Shown in pieces: positions 9,095 to 17,079 of a stretch of DNA of 37,953 nt. Made by a program: the position numbers and the translations under genes. Origin of the DNA: a virus; IMG/VR virus record IMGVR_UViG_3300031651_000006, positions 1 through 37,953 of that record. The stretch is one strand, 5' to 3'. The notes beneath the pieces were generated by a model. The model was not told the origin of the DNA. It saw nothing but the letters and a program-made list of their open reading frames with translations, and searched no databases. Each line of letters begins with the position of its first letter. Position 1 is the stretch's first letter.

Positions 9095-9669
9095 CTACTT
9101 TTTCACCCCCACAAAAGCCAAAAATGCCCTATAGAAAAGCATTTTTAACTCATATACTTCAAGAGCATCTTCCATTATCCAATCTAGATCATTCGGGGGA
9201 ATTTCCAGAATATCTCTATACCCGTAACTATAGGCAAAAGATAGGATCTTAGTTATTTCCCGGAATCCCCCGGCCTGAAATATTTTTTTAACCCAGATAT
9301 TTGAACGATTGCCGCCTGTATCCTTTCAAATTCACTAACGTCAATCATCTCTTCAAATTGATCTATGGTCAGATCCTTTGCTTCCGGATTCCATTTTTTA
9401 ATTACAGTCAATAAGGTATAAAAACTATAATCATAAGTGGCAATATCGTCATCTTTCTTTAATTTCTTTTTTTCTATGTTCAATTTCTTGATATTCAGCA
9501 TAGAGAGAGGTTTTACTATATATTCTTTGTCCCCTATTTTAACCGGGGAAGTATAGACTATATCTTCAACTTCCTTTTCTTTGGCCGGATTATAGCCATC
9601 TTTCCCGCCTACAACTTTTAATCCTTCAAGTTTAGGTTTTTTTTCAATATCTTTTTTATTTTTAGACAT
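9095..9669 (-). CDS. Tail assembly chaperone, long -1 frameshift product (gpGT-like)
   Basis: The short frame (9253-9669) contains the slippery heptamer A AAA AAA at 9283-9289, read as codons AAA AAA. A -1 slip there enters an open frame of 62 codons ending with TAG at 9095-9097 (IFQAGGFREITKILSFAYSY...). The fused product would be 191 residues. This position, directly before the tape measure, and this -1 slip match the conserved lambda G/GT tail chaperone system. The GTG/TTG start of the tape measure overlaps the end of this frame region by a few bases. The frameshift is inferred from sequence, but the open -1 frame and the classic heptamer make it strong. Confidence 0.85.
9253..9669 (-). 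CDS. Tail assembly chaperone, short product (gpG-like)
   Basis: This 138-residue, charged protein begins MSKNKKDIEKKPKLEG. Its middle (VKIGDKEYIVKPLSMLNIKKLNIEKK) and C-terminal helical half fit the tail assembly chaperone family that binds the tape measure during tail assembly. It ends ...GLKKYFRPGDSGK a few codons after the slippery site, as in other G/GT pairs. An ATG with AAGGAAGGAG upstream supports the start. Most ribosomes should make this form and a minority the fusion. Confidence 0.85.
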   Translation of the reverse strand: MSKNKKDIEKKPKLEGLKVVGGKDGYNPAKEKEVEDIVYTSPVKIGDKEYIVKPLSMLNIKKLNIEKKKLKKDDDIATYDYSFYTLLTVIKKWNPEAKDLTIDQFEEMIDVSEFERIQAAIVQISGLKKYFRPGDSGK

Positions 9670-9770
9670 AATACTCCTTCCTTATTATTAGATAATTATA
9701 CAGAATACCCTCAAAAAACGACCCTGCATACCCTATATAATGAAATTTTAAACTACCGGTTATCTTTACC

Positions 9771-11219
9771 TTAATACCCGGTTTCAAGGTTAATTAAGGT
9801 AATTTTATAAGGATATCCTAAACTTGCATCGTATTTTGCCTTACCGGTAACCCCGCAGACTATCGGTCCTGGTCCTGACATATTAATAGGATAAGTCAGG
9901 TATCTAAATTTAGGCATATCAATTATTAGAGTATAATAATATCCGGCTTCACATTCTGCCCCCACAAATTTAACCTGGAAGGCCTGTTCCGTACCGAGTA
10001 TAAATTTATCGTATTCGGTACGATCTACAAAATCGATACTAAAGTTAACCGGTATTTCTCTAAAACCACTTCTAATAATTTTTCTCAATATAGCAGTATT
10101 ATTTAAGGCATATTTTCCTACACATTTATTATCATAATTTATCCCAAAGGTATTTATATCATTGTTAGGAGATCCAGCTATACTAATAACTGCCTGCTCC
10201 CAGGTAAAAGGATCGGTAGTTTCAAAAGATGGAGCGGTCTTTGGTGTATCGCCTAAATTCTTAGCAATGATTCCATTGGTAGCCTTTAAGATTTTATCAG
10301 TGGTAGAGAAATTTAAAGCCAGGGTATTAACTATTGCCCCTAAAAACTGGAAGGCATCCCCTTGATCCCGGTAAACCTCTAAAGTATAAGGGTTAATCGG
10401 ACAATCTGCATGAAAATCAGTAGCCTGTCTGGGAATAAATACGTGCTGTTTAGCATTGGTGGCATCACTGGTAACCAATCTTCTTACATCATCAATATTA
10501 ATAGTAAATTCCCCTTTATCGGTGTGCATTTTAATTCCAAGACTGATTACTGCGTCAAAATTGGTCATAGTTCCCAAATTTATAGTACATTCCTTTTCAA
10601 CCCCAGCAGTTAAAGCAGGGATATCAACCGATTTTAAGGTAGTACCTTCAACCCCGCCACAATTGGCCAATTCACTAAGCATAAAGACTAAATCTCCGAC
10701 AGCACAGTCAACAGATGACTTTATCCAAAACTTTATATGAGTATCTAGGTGCATATCGGTTAAAGTCACTACTTCGGTGGCTAAAATAGTATCAGCAGCC
10801 ACTCCGGTAGTAACCTGTAATTTGACTGATTTAGTTCCTTTTTTGAACCAATTAGCATCTATACCGGATATTACTCCGCCATCCACCGATTCATCAAAGG
10901 CATCCTCACAGTCCTCTAATTCTGTTTCTGCTGTACCTGCCGGGGTAGCCCCTGCCGGCTCATTAATGGCACTTCTTAATAAATGGCCCAAACTTGCGGG
11001 ATGTACTTCCACAACAATATTACCAGGAAAAGCCTTTTCTCCTTGATAAGATTTTGGCTCATCAAGTATTCCCCTTTGGGCTGCAGATAAAACTTCTTCG
11101 ATGTTCGGGATCAGGGTTTCAGAAACAAATGGTAAGAAAAAATCATTATCCCCTGCTTCCTTCTGTCCCCAGATTAATTCTTTTTTAATTCCTATGTGTC
11201 CCCTTGCTCCTTGTCCCAT
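9771..11219 (-). CDS. Major tail tube protein with an inserted carbohydrate-binding-like domain
   Basis: The 482-residue product is longer than typical tube proteins (about 150-300). The N-terminal ~95 residues and the C-terminal ~225 residues together read like a siphovirus/myovirus tube protein (FIPRQATDFHADCPINPYTLEVYRDQ; GSPNNDINTFGINYDN). Between them, at about 100-250, lies a beta-rich insert (FDESVDGGVISGID..., IKFWIKSSVDCAVGDLVFML, INIDDVRRL) resembling a jelly-roll carbohydrate-binding module. It lies upstream of the chaperone and tape-measure genes, the normal place for the tube protein. The insert would decorate the outside of the tail. Confidence 0.8.
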   Translation of the reverse strand: MGQGARGHIGIKKELIWGQKEAGDNDFFLPFVSETLIPNIEEVLSAAQRGILDEPKSYQGEKAFPGNIVVEVHPASLGHLLRSAINEPAGATPAGTAETELEDCEDAFDESVDGGVISGIDANWFKKGTKSVKLQVTTGVAADTILATEVVTLTDMHLDTHIKFWIKSSVDCAVGDLVFMLSELANCGGVEGTTLKSVDIPALTAGVEKECTINLGTMTNFDAVISLGIKMHTDKGEFTINIDDVRRLVTSDATNAKQHVFIPRQATDFHADCPINPYTLEVYRDQGDAFQFLGAIVNTLALNFSTTDKILKATNGIIAKNLGDTPKTAPSFETTDPFTWEQAVISIAGSPNNDINTFGINYDNKCVGKYALNNTAILRKIIRSGFREIPVNFSIDFVDRTEYDKFILGTEQAFQVKFVGAECEAGYYYTLIIDMPKFRYLTYPINMSGPGPIVCGVTGKAKYDASLGYPYKITLINLETGY

Positions 11220-11406
11220 TATTTTTCAGCTCCTTTCTTTTTAATTTTTTAACTTTTCTTTTTTTCTCTTTTACTAAATCAAAATAGCCGGATTCTAAAT
11301 ATTTTTTTGCCTTTGATTCATCATCAGTTACTACAAATTCATTAGGTTTAAAAACCCCCAATCCGACTACTTCTAATTCAGTTTTTCGATTATACTTCAA
11401 TATCAT
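11185..11406 (-). CDS. Small phage protein before tail tube gene
   Basis: A 73-residue protein starting MILKYNRKTELEVVGLGVFK, with GAAGGTGA upstream. The first ~45 residues look like a small beta domain (VVGLGVFKPNEFVVTDDESKA). The last 28 are strongly basic (KKRKVKKLKRKELKNN). It overlaps the tube gene start by 35 nt. Similar small basic proteins occur at this position in other siphoviruses; the role is unknown. Confidence 0.7.
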   Translation of the reverse strand: MILKYNRKTELEVVGLGVFKPNEFVVTDDESKAKKYLESGYFDLVKEKKRKVKKLKRKELKNNGTRSKGTHRN

Positions 11407-11421
11407 AAGATCACCTTCTCT

Positions 11422-11868
11422 TTATTCCCTGGTTACAAAATCTTGCCTTAAAGTTATTTGCATATCAATCCCTACTCCCCTAAAAGGATAAGAATCAAAA
11501 TCAAATCTGGTATTCGGGAAGCTAAAGTATAGACATTCTCCATCTAAATCGATATGAGCACCCAGGGCTTTCTTAATATCGAAATTAACGTCAAGTATTC
11601 CTTTGGTGGTGGCATCCCCGACTATCTGTTTGTCCACATCATAAATTTTTATATAAGCCCAGATAGTAATAGTAAAATTTATCTCCATTTTGTGGGGCAT
11701 GGTTACCGGCTCTTCCGGGGCATTGGTAGGCTCCAAGATAATACAGGGAAAATTATTAACTGGAATGTTTTCCCTGGTCCCGGAATAGACAATTTTAATA
11801 TAAGGACTTAAAACAGTATCCTCTTCTAAAATAGTTTTAATTTTATTCCAGATATCCTCTAATTTCAT
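11422..11868 (-). CDS. Tail terminator / minor tail protein
   Basis: A 148-residue protein beginning MKLEDIWNKIKTILEED. It has the helix-then-beta-sheet pattern of tail terminator (gpU/TrP1) proteins: a strand with FPCIILEPTNAPEE, then INFTITIWAYIK and a C-terminal MQITLRQDF. It overlaps the gpG-like gene by 4 nt. Its position between the connector genes and the tube gene is the canonical one for the tail terminator. The assignment rests on position plus fold pattern. Confidence 0.65.
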   Translation of the reverse strand: MKLEDIWNKIKTILEEDTVLSPYIKIVYSGTRENIPVNNFPCIILEPTNAPEEPVTMPHKMEINFTITIWAYIKIYDVDKQIVGDATTKGILDVNFDIKKALGAHIDLDGECLYFSFPNTRFDFDSYPFRGVGIDMQITLRQDFVTRE

Positions 11869-12428
11869 CTTGTTATTTCCTCTAAATATTCAGTGAAGAT
11901 ATTAACTATATTCTTCTTATCATCTTCCTGAAAAAGTAAAAACTTACGCTGGGGTATTTTGGCTGTTCTGGCTTTCTGGTGAACGTGCATAGCAAAAACA
12001 TCTTCCCCTGTGCCCGGATCAACCCAATGTAAAGCCCTCGCTTTTACCGGAAAAATATCCCTAGCCGGTATCTTAATCGAACCGCCTTCCTGGTGTATCT
12101 TCATATAACTAACCGGAGTTCCTATCTGTACTTTCTGATTAGAAACTACTTTATAGACAATAGAGCCTTTTCCATGTCCAGTATCCTGTAAAATCTTAGC
12201 TCCTTTTCCTTCTTTTCTCCGCATAGCTATAGTCATGGGGGAAAGCGGGGCCCACCTTTTAGGTCTGCCCTCTGCTCTAAAGTTTTTATCGATAGAAGCA
12301 AGCATTAATATGCCACACCGCTTTAAAGGAATTCTAAGATCCTTAGCTTTATTCCCGGCTTTTTTTAATAGAGCTTTTACCTTCTCATCATTTTTGATTT
12401 CATAACTGATCAATGCCCCGTTAGTCAT
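11865..12428 (-). CDS. Phage virion morphogenesis protein (Mu gpG / HK97 gp10-like)
   Basis: The 187-residue product carries the hallmarks of the phage virion morphogenesis/tail completion family. An early helix contains MLASIDKNFRAEGRPKRW, then APLSPMTIAMRRKEGK, LQDTGHGKGSIVYKV, QIGTPVSYMKIHQEGG and a late IPQRKFLLF. These follow the family order (substrate-like S...W.pl...T, then DTG.L..S, then YA.iHqeG, then P.R.fL). The gene overlaps the gp36-like gene by 8 nt. It probably acts in head-tail joining. Confidence 0.85.
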   Translation of the reverse strand: MTNGALISYEIKNDEKVKALLKKAGNKAKDLRIPLKRCGILMLASIDKNFRAEGRPKRWAPLSPMTIAMRRKEGKGAKILQDTGHGKGSIVYKVVSNQKVQIGTPVSYMKIHQEGGSIKIPARDIFPVKARALHWVDPGTGEDVFAMHVHQKARTAKIPQRKFLLFQEDDKKNIVNIFTEYLEEITR

Positions 12429-12867
12429 CGGCCAGATCCTCTAATTTATCAGGATCGGTTTTCCAATTAGTCTCATCCCTCTCGTCAAAAGTCCGTTTAT
12501 AATCTTTGGTACTCGATTGAACAGCCCCTACTTTTAAAGTAATCCCTTCGATCTGTTTCTTGCCCTCGGCAATTTGTTTAAGGATATCTTTGGCCTCTTT
12601 ATACCGGTCAATCCACTCATTGGTACTCGGCATTTTACCGGAATATAATCCCCGCATAACATAATAGGCTGCAATATCCTCGGATAAAGATTTTATTATA
12701 GCCGGTACAGTTTCCAAAGCATCAATGGCAGTCAATAGATCAGATGAAAAAACTGCTCTTATTTCTGCATCTGCCTTTATAATCGATTTTGTAATTAAAC
12801 CTGAAGGCACATTCCCGGTTGCCATATTTATATTTATTAATATGTCTGAACTTTCACAAAAAGCCAT
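12421..12867 (-). CDS. Head-tail connector, Mu gp36-like (DUF1320)
   Basis: The 148-residue product begins MAFCESSDILININMATG. It contains the helical pattern of Mu gp36/DUF1320 adaptor proteins: IIKADAEIRAVFSSDLL, then IIKSLSEDIAAYYVMRGLYSG, then WIDRYKEAKDILKQIAEGK. These adaptors dock under the portal. It is located after the capsid and beta-helix genes and overlaps the gpG-like gene, as in Mu-like head-tail modules. Confidence 0.8.
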   Translation of the reverse strand: MAFCESSDILININMATGNVPSGLITKSIIKADAEIRAVFSSDLLTAIDALETVPAIIKSLSEDIAAYYVMRGLYSGKMPSTNEWIDRYKEAKDILKQIAEGKKQIEGITLKVGAVQSSTKDYKRTFDERDETNWKTDPDKLEDLADD

Positions 12868-12877
12868 CTATTATTCC

Positions 12878-13045
12878 TCATTCTTTTTTTATCTTAATTG
12901 AATATTTTTCACCATTGACAATGATTATTAATTTTTCATTGTCTATAATCATATTCTCTAAATTACCTTCATTAGATATAATATCCATAAACGCTTCGGG
13001 TATCCAATTAATAAGTCTTACTTTAATAATAGGGTTATTGCTCAT
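12878..13045 (-). CDS. Small hypothetical protein
   Basis: A 55-residue ORF starting ATG at 13043-13045 (MSNNPIIKVRLINWIPEAF) and ending TGA 10 nt before the gp36-like start. It is predicted to be two strands plus helix with a C-terminal beta hairpin (KLIIIVNGEKYSIKI). A hairpin (13055-13079) lies just upstream. It may be a capsid or connector accessory; no family was recognised. Confidence 0.6.
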   Translation of the reverse strand: MSNNPIIKVRLINWIPEAFMDIISNEGNLENMIIDNEKLIIIVNGEKYSIKIKKE

Positions 13046-13054
13046 AATATTTTC

Positions 13055-13079
13055 TTGGGGAGTTTAAGGCACTCCCCAA
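13055..13079 (-). terminator. Perfect 9-bp stem-loop between structural genes
   Basis: The sequence TTGGGGAGT...ACTCCCCAA forms a 9-bp perfect stem with a 7-base loop. On the minus strand it is followed by GAAAATATT rather than a T-run, so it is a weak terminator at best. A transcript-processing or stability hairpin downstream of the beta-helix gene is equally possible. Confidence 0.5.
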
Positions 13080-13091
13080 ACCTGTTAATTT

Positions 13092-14123
13092 TTAAGATGC
13101 AACAGTAAGTGCTTCTCCTTCAGTAGTACCATATATTTTTAAATCCGTAGAATTGCTAGTAAAAGTGCCTCTAATGTGCGATTTGTACAATTTGCCAACA
13201 GAATTAGCAGCCAATGTTACATTTCCTGGGAATACTGAATTGTGAGCATAAAGATGTCCGTTTGCCGGAATTGTTAATCCCATTGCTAAACCAGAATAAG
13301 AATTTCTTAACCAATATCTGACAACCCCTGCCGTACAGGTAAGAGTAGGTTCTTGACGTTGGACATAAGCACTAAGAATATAATAGGTCATCATTTCATC
13401 CATGTCGACAGGTTTATTTTCAGAGGTATCTACAACCAAGACGGTCGTTCCCGGTGCACCCACAAGATCAAATATTTCTCTATAACTCTCACCACGAATA
13501 CCACAAGAGTAAACATTTGTAAGTGCAATACCATCAAGAACGTGGATTGAACCATTCTTCCAGAAAAATCTGCCAGCATTATTAACCGTTAACATAGTTT
13601 TCCCAGTATGTCCTGTCTCGGGGCCACCATTACTAAGCAAACAATCTTCAAATACACATTCTTTTTGTAAAAAGTGTGTATTAGCATTTGCACCCAGAAA
13701 ATTAATCGGGTCCCAAAAATCAATACCTTTAACATACAAATAATGTAAGTGATCATTGTTGGAATTACACTCAAGAGCATTACCAGCTCCAGGATGTATA
13801 ATCACGCTATGCGGTCCACCCATTGCCATAAGAGAAATATTACATAATGCAGTGCTGTCAAGATCTACGGTTTCGACATAAGTCCCTGGAAAGATCATAA
13901 TTGTATATGCTAAAATATCAGAATTATCAGCTTTGGCAATAACTGCCTCTATTGCTTTACCTATACTTGCGAAAGGATAACTAAAAGAGCCTTTCCCGTT
14001 GATGTCATCCCCACCTTTGCTGACATAATAAGTATTATCAGAAACATCATAGGTTTTTATGTCTCCTCTTCCATATACATCACCTTTAAATACGGCTTTT
14101 CTATAAAATTTATCAATTCCCAT
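13092..14123 (-). CDS. Beta-helix (pectate-lyase-like) protein in the head gene cluster
   Basis: This 343-residue protein has AAAGGAG upstream. Residues ~30-65 (NTYYVSKGGDDINGKGSFSY PFASIGKAIEAV) carry the motif that opens many parallel beta-helix proteins. The following repeats (TIMIFPGTY, VIIHPGAGN, YVKGIDFWD) fit stacked beta-coils. Catalytic residues cannot be assigned. Unusually it lies between the major capsid and connector genes rather than with the tail fibres. A capsid-attached spike or head fibre, like the decoration proteins of some phages, is a reasonable inference. Confidence 0.75.
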   Translation of the reverse strand: MGIDKFYRKAVFKGDVYGRGDIKTYDVSDNTYYVSKGGDDINGKGSFSYPFASIGKAIEAVIAKADNSDILAYTIMIFPGTYVETVDLDSTALCNISLMAMGGPHSVIIHPGAGNALECNSNNDHLHYLYVKGIDFWDPINFLGANANTHFLQKECVFEDCLLSNGGPETGHTGKTMLTVNNAGRFFWKNGSIHVLDGIALTNVYSCGIRGESYREIFDLVGAPGTTVLVVDTSENKPVDMDEMMTYYILSAYVQRQEPTLTCTAGVVRYWLRNSYSGLAMGLTIPANGHLYAHNSVFPGNVTLAANSVGKLYKSHIRGTFTSNSTDLKIYGTTEGEALTVAS

Positions 14124-14152
14124 AATATTAAATCTCCTTTCGTTTTAATCTT

Positions 14153-14183
14153 TTAAGAGGGGGGCAATTTACTCCCCCCTCCG
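14153..14183 (-). terminator. G-rich stem-loop downstream of major capsid gene
   Basis: GAGGGGGG pairs with CCCCCCTC around a 9-base loop, giving an 8-bp, very GC-rich stem in AT-rich DNA just after the capsid stop. On the minus strand it is followed by TTAAAAG, not a proper T-run. It may partly terminate or stabilise the capsid mRNA, raising capsid expression over downstream genes. Confidence 0.5.
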
Positions 14184-14201
14184 TTGTTATATCTAAGTTG
14201 T

Positions 14202-15116
14202 TTAAGTTATACAAGCTTTCATTAAATAACTACAATCTACTGCAACTAATTTTTCATCGACTATCATAGAAGGCTCGAACCAATCACTATGTTTGACTTC
14301 TAATCGAGCCCTACGAACTTTATTTGTTCCAACTTTAAAGGTATAGCCCATAGAGAATTTTTTGATTCCAGGTCTAGGTTCCACATAAGCAAGTAAGGCA
14401 TATTTGCCCCAGAGATAACCATAAACCGCAGTCTGACCCTCTTTTTTGGTATTATAACCAGCAGCACCGATTATTACCTTATCCACTTCAAATATACTGG
14501 CCATAAGTTCAGGGGTAACTACGCCCTTCTGGACATATTTGATCCGATCCAAAATATCGGGATGGTGTTTCAATTGGTCATAGACCTGCACCCCCAATAA
14601 TAGTGTATTCGGATATCTGAATATCCTGCTGTGGATATCCTGTTTCCCAGTTTCGATATCACTTATAGGATCAGAATCAGCATATACATTCCATTTGGTA
14701 GAAATGGTAGCACCTTTTGTCATCAATGCCCCGGTCAATAAATTAGCTATCCTTTGTTCTTGTGCAAGTTCAATAATATCAGTTAAAAATTCTACGGTAT
14801 CTACCGTTAAATTTAAGGGTTTATCAGCGTTGTCCTTTTCTCGATCATCAATTAGATCGTTTAAAGCGTGTTCTTCGCACTGATAAGTCCCGGTGGTTAC
14901 TTTCCAATCGACTGTTTTTGATTCGGTTTTAGGTGCTCTTAATGTATTGGGAACTCTAAACCGATCAGCCTTAGAATCATATTTATAATATTTATCGCTT
15001 TCTTTTTTAACCGGCACAACCGGCATTAATTGCAATCCTACATAGGCAGCATTGCTATATTTTTCGGAAATATTACTTAAAATTGCGTCAGTATGAACGT
15101 TTGCAACATCTGGCAT
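14202..15116 (-). CDS. Major capsid protein (HK97-fold family)
   Basis: This 304-residue protein begins MPDVANVHTDAILSNISEKY. It contains features of Mu/HK97-like coat proteins: an N-terminal arm, VVPVKKESDKYYKYDSKADR, the E-loop-like AKTES...DWKVTTGTYQCEEHALND, a spine-like long helix DIIELAQEQRIANLL, and the C-terminal beta region with EVDKVIIGAAGYN and MGYTFKVGTNKVRRARLEVK. It follows the decoration gene and the protease-scaffold gene, the standard order. The length suits an HK97-fold coat without a delta domain, since scaffold is encoded separately. Confidence 0.9.
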   Translation of the reverse strand: MPDVANVHTDAILSNISEKYSNAAYVGLQLMPVVPVKKESDKYYKYDSKADRFRVPNTLRAPKTESKTVDWKVTTGTYQCEEHALNDLIDDREKDNADKPLNLTVDTVEFLTDIIELAQEQRIANLLTGALMTKGATISTKWNVYADSDPISDIETGKQDIHSRIFRYPNTLLLGVQVYDQLKHHPDILDRIKYVQKGVVTPELMASIFEVDKVIIGAAGYNTKKEGQTAVYGYLWGKYALLAYVEPRPGIKKFSMGYTFKVGTNKVRRARLEVKHSDWFEPSMIVDEKLVAVDCSYLMKACIT

Positions 15117-15153
15117 TTATTTTCAACTCCTTTCTTTTATTTATTCTTTATTA

Positions 15154-15552
15154 TTATCCTACGAATGCATTATATAAAAAGTGAACGATTAACACTTCAA
15201 TTATATCGTCAGCAAGAGTAGCATTTTCCAAAGCTATTCCCCCGACAAAATCTACATTGGTAGTGGTAGCCAATCCTTCACTATAACTTACTTCTTGATC
15301 GGAAGCAGTTAAAAAATCACCTTCATTACAAGTGCCACTCATTACCAATTTACCTGTACCCAATACTCTAACCCGGGCAGCCTTATCCTCGGCATCTGGA
15401 GCATTCATTAATATACCGATAATTGTATCGGTACTTGCAGTACAATGCTCAACTTTACCGTCTGCATCAAGTTTTACAAAATGGTATTGATATAAAGATA
15501 AATCTTCAGCGGCCTTAAAAGTTATGTCTAAGACACTAAGATCCTGAGACAT
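15154..15552 (-). CDS. Capsid decoration protein (DUF2190-like)
   Basis: A 132-residue beta-rich protein starting MSQDLSVLDITFKAAEDLSL. The motif YQYHFVKLDADGKVEHCTAS followed by IIGILMNAPDAEDKAARVRV and GTGKLVMSGTCNEGDF matches the DUF2190/capsid decoration family. These coat the capsid at three-fold sites. It lies between the scaffold and coat genes, as in many phages with this family. Confidence 0.85.
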   Translation of the reverse strand: MSQDLSVLDITFKAAEDLSLYQYHFVKLDADGKVEHCTASTDTIIGILMNAPDAEDKAARVRVLGTGKLVMSGTCNEGDFLTASDQEVSYSEGLATTTNVDFVGGIALENATLADDIIEVLIVHFLYNAFVG

Positions 15553-15594
15553 TATTTAACACCTCTCTTCAGCTAATTATTATTTTATTAATGA

Positions 15595-16173
15595 TTATTT
15601 TTTCTTTTTTTCTTCTGTATCTTCCAGAACGGCCAGGACAGCATCTCGATAGGATACATCTTTATGCTCATCCATGTACTTCTGGACCTTCTTCTCTTCT
15701 GGGGTTGATTTATCTTTATCCTCATCCCCTTCCTCTTCGCCCTTGCTTAATTCAGCAAAAATGGAGTCAGAGAAATTAGGTTGAAGTTCGATAAATTTTT
15801 CCAGTAATTCCCGCTGTGAAAGTTTAGTCTCTTTGTCATCTACCGTAAACTTGATCTTCTTTTCATCAGAAGTGGACTCTACAAGAGCCATTAAAATATC
15901 TTTCTGTTTAGGTAGAAAACGAATGTCTTTTTCGGAGCAGTGATCATCAATAAAGGTTTTTATCTCGGCTTCTCTTTTTTCCTTAGAGATTTTGCCTAGC
16001 TTATCTTCTGCTTCTTTGGTCTTTTTCTCTTCGGCTTCAAACTTTTCTTTAAATCCCTTGGCCTCTTCCTTTTCCTTATCTGATGCTTCCTTCTCCTTCT
16101 CAATTTTCTCGTAATCTTCCACTGCGACAAATTTCTTACCTTCTACTTCAGTGATCTTAATTCCGTTTGGCAT
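15595..16173 (-). CDS. Nested scaffold protein (internal in-frame start)
   Basis: An internal ATG at 16171-16173 is preceded by GGAAGG at a good distance, and opens MPNGIKITEVEGKKFVAVED. It would give a 192-residue product that is almost entirely charged coiled coil (KEKEEAKGFKEKFEAEEKK, then EEEGDEDKDKSTPEEKK). This is the same layout as lambda C/Nu3 and Mu I/Z, where the scaffold is translated from within the protease gene. The existence of the shorter product is inferred from the ribosome binding site and domain boundary. Confidence 0.65.
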   Translation of the reverse strand: MPNGIKITEVEGKKFVAVEDYEKIEKEKEASDKEKEEAKGFKEKFEAEEKKTKEAEDKLGKISKEKREAEIKTFIDDHCSEKDIRFLPKQKDILMALVESTSDEKKIKFTVDDKETKLSQRELLEKFIELQPNFSDSIFAELSKGEEEGDEDKDKSTPEEKKVQKYMDEHKDVSYRDAVLAVLEDTEEKKKK

Positions 16174-17079
16174 GATATATACCTTCCTTTCTTTGGATTT
16201 TTCTATATGTGGTTGCCCCGGTCCAGGCCTCTCAACCCTTCTCATTTGGCCACCACATTCAGGACATTTTATTTCATTACAGTGTTTATCGCTGGTCATT
16301 TTATAACCACATTTAATACATTCACAATTATATTTTTCTACTTTTTGATATATAATTAAATTGGCATCCTCATTAAAATCATATAAGGCAGCAATATCTT
16401 TTAAATTGGTTACCGCCGGTAAATCAGCACCTAAAAAAGCTATGGCTGAGAGGACTTTATTGTATTTCTTTTTGGTGCTGGGCTCTGTGTAACCGGCCAA
16501 AATCTCACTTGATATCCTCTTATATGCCCCATTTTTAATTAATTGATATAAAACCTTAGGCACTTCCTTTATATCTACTAAAATTTTATCCCCTGCCCTC
16601 TTCAACTTTGTAATCCAGCCACCAGCAGGTAATCCTGTTCTCTGTAATAGCGCTTGTTTATCGTCATGACCCAGTTTTACTTTAGGTTTTAGTTTGTCAA
16701 TTATTTCATTAGTGCCATTTACAATATCATTAAGGTCTTTATCGGTGATTTTATTACCCTTCCATACTCCAATACCAAAGACCTCAACATCTTTTAATTC
16801 ATAAGTCTGGGAATAAGCTTCCCACATTGCCAATTCCAGAGTGCTTAAATTCCCCTGGGTTTCAGTTTTAACCCAGTTACCCTCTTTATCCTTTTTCCAA
16901 CCTGCTTTTTTAAGACCGGCCCAGGCTGTGGCATTAGCTAAACCTTCCCTGTCGGCTCTATCTTTGTACTGCTCGTAAGCATTATTATAAATATCGATCC
17001 AGGTTTTCTGGGCATCAGCCGGTAAACCTTTTATCCCTTCCGGGATATCACTCGGATACTTGTAAGGCATATAACTCAA
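15595..17079 (-). CDS. ChaB-domain + Mu I-like prohead protease + scaffold fusion
   Basis: This 494-residue protein has distinct parts. Residues 1-75 form a ChaB-like domain (YKYPSDIPEGIKGLPADAQ, then YNNAYEQY). Residues ~85-245 resemble Mu gpI-like protease with His138 in KLGHDD and Ser190/191 in KRISSEI. A zinc-ribbon with four Cys pairs spans ~252-280 (CECIKCGYK, CPECGGQM). A long charged coiled-coil scaffold begins with Met303. An internal ATG (16171-16173) with GGAAGG upstream probably gives a separate scaffold product. The gene overlaps the portal gene end by 32 nt. Confidence 0.85.
   Translation of the reverse strand: MSYMPYKYPSDIPEGIKGLPADAQKTWIDIYNNAYEQYKDRADREGLANATAWAGLKKAGWKKDKEGNWVKTETQGNLSTLELAMWEAYSQTYELKDVEVFGIGVWKGNKITDKDLNDIVNGTNEIIDKLKPKVKLGHDDKQALLQRTGLPAGGWITKLKRAGDKILVDIKEVPKVLYQLIKNGAYKRISSEILAGYTEPSTKKKYNKVLSAIAFLGADLPAVTNLKDIAALYDFNEDANLIIYQKVEKYNCECIKCGYKMTSDKHCNEIKCPECGGQMRRVERPGPGQPHIEKSKERKVYIMPNGIKITEVEGKKFVAVEDYEKIEKEKEASDKEKEEAKGFKEKFEAEEKKTKEAEDKLGKISKEKREAEIKTFIDDHCSEKDIRFLPKQKDILMALVESTSDEKKIKFTVDDKETKLSQRELLEKFIELQPNFSDSIFAELSKGEEEGDEDKDKSTPEEKKVQKYMDEHKDVSYRDAVLAVLEDTEEKKKK

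Noticed and set aside
9670-9770. Gene or promoter in the gap before the chaperone gene
   Set aside because: Only a 13-codon frame and a lone TATAAT without a -35 are visible, so nothing was called.
13589-13780. Minus-strand 63-codon frame inside the beta-helix gene
   Set aside because: It is an alternative frame within a clear coding gene and lacks a ribosome binding site.
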